Positions 1 through 4,920 of a stretch of DNA of 8,017 bases are shown here, piece by piece. Position 1 is the stretch's first letter, and each line of letters opens with the position of its first letter. The position numbers and the translations under genes were made by a program. The notes below the pieces were generated by a model. That model ran no database searches, had not been told where the DNA came from, and saw only the letters and a program-made list of their open reading frames with translations. This DNA comes from Nitrospirota bacterium (lineage in GTDB: Bacteria; Nitrospirota; Thermodesulfovibrionia; Thermodesulfovibrionales; JdFR-85): positions 1-8,017 of the forward strand of contig WFTX01000237.1 in NCBI GenBank assembly GCA_015485235.1. Reading direction: 5' to 3'.

Positions 1-31
1 ATACCATTTCTAACTCCTTGTCCTTATACAT
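1..31 (-). CDS. 5' end of a divergent gene, product unknown (truncated by window edge)
   Basis: On the minus strand an ATG at 31-29 opens a frame that stays open for all ten visible codons and reads MYKDKELEMV before the window ends. A strong Shine-Dalgarno sequence (GGGAGG, the complement of 37-42) sits five bases upstream, which is the main reason for calling a real start. The gene is divergent from pckG and shares its upstream region, so the two may be co-regulated. Ten charged residues are too few to name a family. An N-terminus of this style occurs in several cytosolic enzymes, methylmalonyl-CoA mutase large subunits among them, but that is only a guess. Confidence 0.55.
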   Translation of the reverse strand, partial: MYKDKELEMV

Positions 32-36
32 CTCTT

Positions 37-79
37 CCTCCCTGGTTATGTAATATCTTTACTATCCAGGGAGATATTA
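37..79 (-). promoter_or_regulatory. Mutually exclusive leader hairpins sequestering the SD of the divergent gene
   Basis: Two inverted repeats overlap here. Pair A is CTCCCTGG at 38-45 with CCAGGGAG at 66-73, a perfect 8-bp stem. Pair B is TAATATCT at 51-58 with AGATATTA at 72-79, also a perfect 8-bp stem. They share bases 72-73 and their arms interleave, so both cannot form fully at once. On the minus-strand transcript, pair A places the Shine-Dalgarno sequence (complement of 37-42) of the truncated gene inside a stem, while pair B would release it. The pairings are seen directly. A regulatory role is inference and requires that the transcript start upstream of base 79. The same DNA could instead be protein operators. 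Confidence 0.4.
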
Positions 80-140
80 TTTCACGGACAAGTTTTTTGA
101 GCTAACAAGACGTATTTTACGGACAAAATTTATGATCTAA
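78..140. repeat. 28-bp imperfect direct repeat, candidate operator pair upstream of pckG
   Basis: Bases 78-105 and 113-140 align without gaps at 23 of 28 positions. The best conserved block is TATTTYACGGACAA, followed by GANCTAA after a variable A/T stretch. The copies are offset by 35 bp, so they lie on nearly one face of the helix at about 3.3 turns. They sit between the divergent gene and the candidate pckG promoter, with centres roughly 60 and 95 bp before its predicted transcription start. That placement fits binding sites of an activator, or of a shared regulator of both genes. The regulator is not identifiable from the sequence. Confidence 0.55.
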
Positions 141-149
141 TGCGTGATA

Positions 150-179
150 TTCATAAAAGTCTCTCTTTTGGTGTAAAAT
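150..179 (+). promoter_or_regulatory. Candidate sigma70-type promoter of pckG
   Basis: TTCATA at 150-155 (4 of 6 to the -35 consensus) is followed after 18 bp by TAAAAT at 174-179 (5 of 6 to the -10 consensus). The predicted start, near 186, gives a leader of about 25 nt containing the AAGGAGG ribosome site at 197-203. The direct repeat at 113-140 ends ten bases before the -35 element. The weak -35 with upstream repeats suggests an activator-dependent promoter, by inference only. Confidence 0.4.
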
Positions 180-210
180 AACCATTCCAAAATCATAAGG
201 AGGTTAGATT

Positions 211-1983
211 ATGGCAAGACCAGTTGAAGAGTGGGTTGAAGAACAGGCGAGGCTGATGAAGCCTGACAGGATATACTGGGTGAAGGGTACCCGGGAGGAA
301 ATGGAAGAACTCATTGAGTTGGGGATGACCGAAGAAAAGATTGCAGGGAATCCCACCTTCATCAGGCTCAACCATAATGAGTATCCGAACTCCTTTTATC
401 ACAGAAGCCATCCATCGGATGTCGCCCGAACAGAGCATCTTACGTATGTCTGCCTCCCGACAGAGGAAGAAGCCGGGCCGGTGAATAACTGGATGGATCC
501 CGGAGAGGCCAAGGAGTTGATGAGGGGCCTTTTCGAAGGATGCATGAAGGGAAGGACAATGTATGTCATCCCCTTTTCCATGGGCCATCCTGACTCACCC
601 TATGCCAAACACTGTATCCAGGTTACGGACTCGGTCTATGTGGTCGTCAACATGTGGATAATGGCCAGGGTGGGGGAGAAGACACTCCAGAAGATCGGTG
701 ATTCCGGTGAGTTTGTGAAGGGGATTCACTCCATCGGAGAGCTTGATCCTGAAAGAAGGTACATAATGCACTTCCCCCAGGATGACCTCGTGATGAGTTA
801 CGGGTCAGGCTACGGCGGCAATGCCCTGCTCGGGAAGAAATGCATTGCCCTCAGGCTTGCCTCATATCAGGGGTACAGGCAAGGATGGCTTGCCGAGCAT
901 ATGATAGTTATGGGGGTGGAAGCCCCTGACGGGAAGGTTACCTATTTCCTTGGTGCCTTCCCTTCTGCCTGCGGGAAGACGAATCTGGCCATGCTTGACC
1001 CCGTACTTGAGGGCTATAAGGTATGGACCCTGGGAGATGATATCGCCTGGATAAACGTAGGCCCTGACGGAAGACTCTATGCGATCAACCCTGAGGCCGG
1101 GTTCTTTGGTGTGGCGCCTGGAACCTCAGAGAAGACCAATCCAAACATGATAAAGACTCTAAAGAATGACCGGTTCTTCCCCACACTCTTCACCAACACT
1201 GCCATAGACTCGGGAGCCAACACGCCGTGGTGGGAGGACCTCACTGATGAACCGCCGGCAAACCTCATAGACTGGCGGGGTAACCCCTACGATCCTTCCT
1301 CCGGTCAGCCGGCTGCCCATCCAAACTCAAGGTTTACCGCCTCGATCTACAACTGTCCAACCCTCTCCAAAGAGGTTGACAACCCCCAGGGGGTCCCCAT
1401 ATCGGGGATAATTTTCGGTGGAAGGAGATCAACCACACTTCCCCTTGTGGTTGAGAGCAGGGACTGGGAGCATGGTGTATTCATGGCATCAATGATGGGG
1501 TCTGAAACCACCACCGCAGCCACGGGCAAGGTCGGTGTGGTCAGGAGGGATCCCATGGCGATGCGTCCCTTCTGTGGTTATAACATGGCTGACTATTTCA
1601 GCCACTGGCTTGGAATGGGAGCCCGGGTGACGAATCCACCTAAGATCTTCATGGTGAACTGGTTCAGAAAGGATGAGAAGGGACGGTTCATCTGGCCGGG
1701 GTTCAGGGAGAACTCGCGGGTGATAAAGTGGATGATTGACCGGATCGAGGGGAAATCCTCTGGCAGGGAGACTCCTCTGGGAATCATCCCGGAGTATCAG
1801 GAGTTTGAACTTGACGGGCTGGACTTTGACCGTGAAGGCTTTGAAAGCCTTTTCTCCCTTGACCCTGAGGACTGGGAGAAGGAGGCTGGAGAGGTGGAGT
1901 CCTTCTACGAAGGCTTCGGCGAAAGACTGCCCGGGGCATTGAAGAAACAGCTTGAGATCCTTAAGAAGGGGTTCAGGGGATAA
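211..1983 (+). CDS. pckG: Phosphoenolpyruvate carboxykinase, GTP-dependent
   Basis: This cytosolic enzyme interconverts oxaloacetate plus GTP with phosphoenolpyruvate, CO2 and GDP. It usually runs in the gluconeogenic direction, but some anaerobes use the reverse for anaplerosis. The 590-residue length matches the GTP-type family. Visible motifs in order: VARTE at 71-75 with the substrate-binding arginine; YGGN at 201-204; GKKC with the metal-binding lysine at 208-211; the metal-ligand histidine in AEH (230); the P-loop FPSACGKTN at 250-258 with the hyper-reactive cysteine C254 and K256/T257; DDIAW at 276-280; FGGRR at 402-406; and the guanine-pocket segment FIWPGFRENSR at 493-503, which separates it from the ATP-type enzyme. 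The start has a consensus AAGGAGG seven bases upstream. No frameshift or missing catalytic residue is seen. The gene appears monocistronic, with convergent and divergent neighbours and its own upstream control region. No U-tracted terminator follows it. Confidence 0.98.
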   Translation: MARPVEEWVEEQARLMKPDRIYWVKGTREEMEELIELGMTEEKIAGNPTFIRLNHNEYPNSFYHRSHPSDVARTEHLTYVCLPTEEEAGPVNNWMDPGEAKELMRGLFEGCMKGRTMYVIPFSMGHPDSPYAKHCIQVTDSVYVVVNMWIMARVGEKTLQKIGDSGEFVKGIHSIGELDPERRYIMHFPQDDLVMSYGSGYGGNALLGKKCIALRLASYQGYRQGWLAEHMIVMGVEAPDGKVTYFLGAFPSACGKTNLAMLDPVLEGYKVWTLGDDIAWINVGPDGRLYAINPEAGFFGVAPGTSEKTNPNMIKTLKNDRFFPTLFTNTAIDSGANTPWWEDLTDEPPANLIDWRGNPYDPSSGQPAAHPNSRFTASIYNCPTLSKEVDNPQGVPISGIIFGGRRSTTLPLVVESRDWEHGVFMASMMGSETTTAATGKVGVVRRDPMAMRPFCGYNMADYFSHWLGMGARVTNPPKIFMVNWFRKDEKGRFIWPGFRENSRVIKWMIDRIEGKSSGRETPLGIIPEYQEFELDGLDFDREGFESLFSLDPEDWEKEAGEVESFYEGFGERLPGALKKQLEILKKGFRG

Positions 1984-1995
1984 ATAACAGGTGTA

Positions 1996-2015
1996 GGCTG
2001 AGGTCAAGGCTGAGG
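1996..2015 (+). repeat. Short tandem GGCTGAGG duplication containing a 16-mer shared with 4827-4842
   Basis: GGCTGAGG occurs at 1996-2003 and again at 2008-2015, a 12-bp period. The internal TGAGGTCAAGGCTGAG at 1999-2014 matches 15 of 16 bases of TGAGGTCGAGGCTGAG at 4827-4842, the other long intergenic region. It lies 15 bases after the pckG stop. This looks like a low-complexity intergenic repeat family of the genome. No function can be read from it. Confidence 0.5.
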
Positions 2016-2058
2016 CCGTGCAGTTACTACTTAAATTGAGCGCTTTGCTCTATAGGCA

Positions 2059-2075
2059 GAGGGCCATGGGCCTTC
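2059..2075 (+). other. GC-rich hairpin after pckG
   Basis: GAGGGCC at 2059-2065 pairs with GGCCTTC at 2069-2075 (one G-T wobble) around a three-base ATG loop. It lies about 75 bases after the pckG stop and could act as a 3' mRNA structure. No T-tract follows, so it is not a standard intrinsic terminator. Confidence 0.35.
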
Positions 2076-2105
2076 ACATCATTCTCGACGGGCCTCCACT
2101 CCTCC

Positions 2106-2130
2106 GGGTTCCGGTCAGAGACCCGAACCC
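2106..2130. other. 25-nt near-perfect palindrome (hairpin)
   Basis: GGGTTC (2106-2111) pairs with GAACCC (2125-2130), and inside it GGTC (2113-2116) pairs with GACC (2120-2123), around an AGA loop with a single C/C mismatch. This makes a ten-pair stem. No T-tract follows on either strand, so it may be a transcript-end structure, a protein site or part of a decayed element. A weaker stem, GGCTCC at 2143-2148 with GGAGCC at 2164-2169, follows directly. Confidence 0.4.
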
Positions 2131-2180
2131 GCTCCAGAAGTGGGCTCCAGGTGAAGGAATCCCGGAGCCTGTATAAGGCG

Positions 2181-2399
2181 TAATTCCGGGGTGGGGTCTG
2201 AAACTTTCATTATCAACACCTGATCGTTTGAGATGGCGCTTCCCTGTGTCGGCTCGGCGGAAACCGATCGGGCTTATCTGCTCAAAACACCCTTCATACA
2301 ACTGATCAGGCCTGTTAAGGCACTGTCCATAACAGACTTTATCTACTCAGACACGACCGGAGCTTTATAATGAAAGTTTTCAGAACCCACCCCGGATTA
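2181..2399. mobile_element. MITE-like element or insertion-sequence remnant with 33-bp terminal inverted repeats
   Basis: Arms 2181-2213 and 2367-2399 are inverted copies. They share CCGGGGTGGG, TCTGAAA and CTTTCATTAT, and differ by one substitution and two single-base indels. About 153 bp lie between the arms, with no convincing open frame, so any transposition would need a transposase in trans. If the ends are taken at the CCGGGG tips (2186 and 2395), the flanks carry a direct ATT on each side (2183-2185 and 2396-2398), a possible 3-bp target duplication that could also be chance. It sits in the convergent region between pckG and the M50 gene, a tolerated insertion site. I cannot assign an IS family. 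A long structured terminator or an RNA gene is the alternative. Confidence 0.6.
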
Positions 2400-2422
2400 T
2401 GGTACTTGCTGGAAGTCTCCGT

Positions 2423-2442
2423 GAGGGCAGACTCCCTGCCTC
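2423..2442. other. Short hairpin downstream of the M50 gene
   Basis: GAGGGCAG at 2423-2430 pairs with CTGCCTC at 2436-2442, with one bulged G, around a five-base loop. It lies 43-62 bases past the stop of the leftward M50 gene and could end or stabilise that transcript. No T-tract is present on the minus strand, so a terminator call is not warranted. Confidence 0.25.
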
Positions 2443-2484
2443 TGGGAAACAAACTTATGCAACTAAATGGGGGTAACTCTCTCA

Positions 2485-3165
2485 TCAGGGCAGGAAGATC
2501 CTGACAATGGAGATGATGATGCTGTAAAAGGCCCCGGCAACGGGAACGACAAAGTACCGCGTGACTCCGAGAAAGATAAGCAGGAGTAAAATTATCATCC
2601 CGTAGGGTTCGAGCCGGCTGTATTTGATCTCCAGTTCCCTCGGCAACAGGCCGGAGAGTATCCTTCCTCCGTCAAGAGGTACGAGGGGGATCAGGTTGAA
2701 TGCCGCCAGATAGATGTTCATGATGATCCCGTACCGGAACATTCCTGCCATAGGTATGAGAATCTTCTGGACTGCAGCCTGGGGCAGGAGGAGTTCAAGC
2801 CAGGCGATAATGACCATGAACATTCCGGCAAGAAAGGCGATGAGTATGTTCATCACCGGCCCGGCTGCTGCCACATAGATCATGTCCCGCTTGGGGTTTC
2901 TGAGGTTGAAGGGGTTTACAGGTACGGGTTTCGCGTAGCCGAATGTGAACTGGCCGTGAGTTGAGAAAAACAGGAGCACCGGCAGGATTACGGTCCCGAA
3001 GATGTCTATGTGGGCGAGGGGGTTCAGGGTAAGCCTTCCCATCGCCTTGGCGGTATTGTCTCCGAACCGGTAGGCCACAAGGCCGTGGGCGACCTCGTGG
3101 AAGGTGATTGCGATCAGTACCGGGATTGCAGCAATTATAAGTGATCTCAGAAATTCAGTATCCAT
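2485..3165 (-). CDS. M50-family (site-2 protease-like) membrane zinc metalloprotease
   Basis: This is an integral inner-membrane protease of the small, PDZ-less S2P-like group (about 220 residues; 226 here). It is expected to cleave peptide bonds within or near the membrane; its substrate is unknown. The zinc motif HEVAH is at 23-27, with E24 catalytic and H23/H27 as ligands. The third ligand is D165 in PLVPLDGGRIL (161-170), preceded by the family's N157. The loop NPLAHIDIFGT (48-58) and the stretch FGYAKPVPVNPFNLRNP (75-91) are typical of the group. Hydrophobic segments lie near 9-30, 55-68, 96-122, 147-164 and 189-224. The start is the only in-frame Met before the zinc motif, but its ribosome site is weak (GGAA close to the ATG). 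It lies 100 bp after the ClC stop on the same strand, with a TATAAT just upstream, so it is probably transcribed separately at least in part. Confidence 0.93.
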   Translation of the reverse strand: MDTEFLRSLIIAAIPVLIAITFHEVAHGLVAYRFGDNTAKAMGRLTLNPLAHIDIFGTVILPVLLFFSTHGQFTFGYAKPVPVNPFNLRNPKRDMIYVAAAGPVMNILIAFLAGMFMVIIAWLELLLPQAAVQKILIPMAGMFRYGIIMNIYLAAFNLIPLVPLDGGRILSGLLPRELEIKYSRLEPYGMIILLLLIFLGVTRYFVVPVAGAFYSIIISIVRIFLP

Positions 3166-3180
3166 GGTTCCGGGAATCTA

Positions 3181-3186
3181 ATTATA
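3181..3186 (-). promoter_or_regulatory. Candidate -10 box of the M50 gene with a very short leader
   Basis: The minus strand reads a perfect TATAAT at 3186-3181, only 15 bases before the M50 ATG. A transcript from it would start near 3175 and leave a leader of about nine bases, matching the weak ribosome site. No good -35 hexamer lies at 16-18 bp; TTCACC at 20 bp is the nearest. It could be a chance A/T match, because intergenic DNA here is A/T-richer than the genes. Confidence 0.3.
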
Positions 3187-3265
3187 CCCTAAAGGGACGA
3201 CCTGCGGGTGAAAATCATCGACACATGAGTGATGTTGCCTGTTTCTTTGAGAGGATAAAATCGGT

Positions 3266-4684
3266 TCAGTCCCTGTATTTTTTCCTGTATCGCTTCATGA
3301 GGCTCTCGTAGAGGCGGTTCACGAGATCCCTGATCCAGGCCACGACTTTTATTATCGTTCCAAAGAGCGTTTTCGACCTTGTCTTTATCTCAAGCTCCCC
3401 TATATCTTCTATTACCCTGCCCGGCTCTATGATAACAGAGGATGACTTGCTCCTCATGAGTATCTGGCTCGGATAGACACTTCTGTGGCCTGTAATAAGG
3501 TAGCTTATGATGCAGACCAGGGCTGCGTAGGGGGCGATCTCTGCACCGAAGAGCTCTACGGCCATAATGCTTGCTGCAATCGGTGTGTTGGCAGCACCTG
3601 AGAGGAGACCTACCAGGCCAATCGCTGCGAATGTGGCCCGGTCAAGGCCCATCACATCGGCAAGAAAGCTCCCCGCCGATGATCCTATGAAGAATATGGG
3701 TGTGACTATGCCGCCGCTTCCGCCGAAATTGAGGGTTACGGCTGTGAAAATCATCTTGAGCAGGAAGTCATACCAGTGTCCGCCTACGCCTGAGAGGTTG
3801 TCGGCTATCGAATCAAGACCCAGGCCCAGGAACCTTGTTGAAAAAAGGAGTGCAAGAACCACCAGCAGGCCGCCGCCTATCAGCCCTTTCAGCGGTGCCC
3901 AGACCTTTATCTTATGGCTTAACCTGTCCAGGTATTCAAGGAGTTCAATGAATATGAAGGAACAGAACCCCAGAAACGTCCCTGCAAAGACCACCTCTAT
4001 GATGAATGAGCCGCTGAAGACAGGGGCAAACTCAATCGGGTTATAGAAGTAGGTGATCCCGAGGGACGATGCAACATGATACCCGATCATCCCTGCAACA
4101 AAGGAGGGAAAGAGGGCGTCATAGAAGAGGTTGCCGATAAAGAGGACCTCGATCCCGAAGATAGCACCTGCTATGGGAGTGCCGAATACAGTGGAAAACC
4201 CGGCGCTTATCCCGCATATTACCAGCTTCCGCCTGTCGCTGTCACCAAATCTGAAGATATCGGCAAGAAACGATGCGAGCCCTCCTCCGATCTGGGCAGC
4301 CGGTCCTTCCTTGCCTGCAGAGCCGCCTGTGGCGATGGTGATAACCGTTGCTATAAACTTCACAGGCACAACAGGGAGGCTGATCTTTCCGGCCCTCTTA
4401 TGGATGGCCTCAATTACCTTCTCTGTTCCGTGACCTTCGGCATCCTCGGCGACATACTTCACGATAAGGCTGCTTAAAAAGAGGGAAAAGGGAAGGAGGA
4501 AAAAGGTGAACCGGTATTCAGAACCGGCTGCTATGGACCATTCAAGGACCTTCAGAAAGCCGGAGGTGGAAAATCCTACGACTATGCCGACGAAGGCGGC
4601 GATAATAAACCACTTTATAACACTGGTAAACAGTACTACACCTTCGACTACCTCGTCTGAGACTCTTCTGTGTATCCGGCCCAT
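3266..4684 (-). CDS. ClC-family chloride channel/transporter, channel-like residue pattern
   Basis: This polytopic membrane protein moves chloride or another anion. Numbering is from the start chosen here (472 residues). The gating-glutamate motif GKEGPAAQIG is at 124-133 with E126. GGIVTP at 324-329 replaces the usual GGIFAP. A tyrosine at 404 (VYPSQIL) is near the position of the central pore tyrosine. Two departures from the E. coli exchanger stand out. The usual GSGIPE filter is GHGTEK (84-89). The internal proton glutamate (E203 of CLC-ec1) appears as V180 in FGIEV, the residue found in true ClC channels. Many hydrophobic helices fill residues 15-400. A basic tail of about 60 residues follows, without CBS domains. 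An upstream ATG at 4714 would give 482 residues, but it overlaps a likely -10 box and its GGAG is only two bases away. The ATG at 4684 has GGAGG 13 bases upstream, which is long but better. The start remains uncertain. Confidence 0.92.
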   Translation of the reverse strand: MGRIHRRVSDEVVEGVVLFTSVIKWFIIAAFVGIVVGFSTSGFLKVLEWSIAAGSEYRFTFFLLPFSLFLSSLIVKYVAEDAEGHGTEKVIEAIHKRAGKISLPVVPVKFIATVITIATGGSAGKEGPAAQIGGGLASFLADIFRFGDSDRRKLVICGISAGFSTVFGTPIAGAIFGIEVLFIGNLFYDALFPSFVAGMIGYHVASSLGITYFYNPIEFAPVFSGSFIIEVVFAGTFLGFCSFIFIELLEYLDRLSHKIKVWAPLKGLIGGGLLVVLALLFSTRFLGLGLDSIADNLSGVGGHWYDFLLKMIFTAVTLNFGGSGGIVTPIFFIGSSAGSFLADVMGLDRATFAAIGLVGLLSGAANTPIAASIMAVELFGAEIAPYAALVCIISYLITGHRSVYPSQILMRSKSSSVIIEPGRVIEDIGELEIKTRSKTLFGTIIKVVAWIRDLVNRLYESLMKRYRKKYRD

Positions 4685-4709
4685 CTTCCAGTTTATACCT
4701 CCAGGATAA

Positions 4710-4739
4710 ACCATAACTCCATTGGATGTGAATTGTCAA
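4710..4739 (-). promoter_or_regulatory. Candidate sigma70-type promoter of the ClC gene
   Basis: On the minus strand a perfect TTGACA (4739-4734) is followed after 18 bp by TATGGT (4715-4710, 4 of 6 to consensus). Transcription would begin near 4703, just before the GGAGG at 4702-4698. The -10 box covers the upstream ATG at 4714, which would then lie outside the transcript. The spacer is one base longer than optimal and the -10 is imperfect. Confidence 0.45.
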
Positions 4740-4740
4740 G

Positions 4741-4777
4741 AAAAACAAATAAATCCATAAACAAAATTAATGGATTT
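4741..4777 (-). terminator. A/T-rich terminator-like hairpin after the hyuAB gene
   Basis: AAATCCAT (4751-4758) and ATGGATTT (4770-4777) form a perfect 8-bp stem with an 11-base loop. On the minus strand the stem is followed by ATTTGTTTTTC, a T-rich tract. It lies about 145 bases after the hyuAB stop and just before the ClC promoter. That position fits a weak intrinsic terminator insulating the two genes. The stem has only two G-C pairs, so an operator for the ClC promoter is an alternative. Confidence 0.35.
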
Positions 4778-4826
4778 GAAAGCTGGAAGCAAATGAGGTC
4801 CGGCAGGGGGGGACAAAAAACAGGTT

Positions 4827-4842
4827 TGAGGTCGAGGCTGAG
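4827..4842 (+). repeat. 16-mer shared with the region after pckG
   Basis: TGAGGTCGAGGCTGAG differs at one base from 1999-2014. It abuts the 8-bp tandem array that starts at about 4842. Two copies in the only two long non-divergent gaps of an 8-kb window suggest a dispersed intergenic repeat. Confidence 0.5.
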
Positions 4843-4913
4843 TAACCTAAATAACCAAATAACCTAATATACTAATATACCAATATACCAATACACCAAT
4901 ACACCAATCACGC
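4842..4913 (+). repeat. 8-bp-period tandem repeat with ordered unit drift
   Basis: Seven octamers run without interruption from 4850 to 4905: AATAACCA, AATAACCT, AATATACT, two AATATACC and two AATACACC. Degenerate units flank them (4842-4849 and 4906-4913). Neighbouring units differ by at most two bases and change step by step, as expected for slippage followed by point mutation. The array ends eight bases from the stop of the leftward hyuAB gene, so it lies in that gene's 3' untranslated region. No function is evident. Units are too short and spacer-free for CRISPR. Confidence 0.85.
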
Positions 4914-4920
4914 TCGAGTC

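Noticed and set aside
1..31. Naming the truncated left-edge gene as methylmalonyl-CoA mutase
   Set aside because: Ten residues (MYKDKELEMV) give only a stylistic resemblance and cannot support a family assignment.
1489..2007. 172-codon minus-strand open frame over the end of pckG
   Set aside because: It is antisense to well-conserved PEPCK coding sequence and has no recognisable domain, so it is a shadow frame.
2074..2301. 75-codon minus-strand open frame in the convergent gap
   Set aside because: It runs through one inverted-repeat arm and the 2106-2130 palindrome, lacks a convincing ribosome site, and resembles no family I recognise. It is best explained as chance in G/C-rich repeat DNA.
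4670..4867. 65-codon plus-strand open frame across the ClC start region
   Set aside because: It overlaps the ClC N-terminus, promoter, hairpin and repeat array, has no family resemblance, and lacks a ribosome site of note.
4842..4913. CRISPR-like array
   Set aside because: Units are 8 bp, contiguous, and have no spacers; there are no cas genes nearby. It is a simple tandem repeat.
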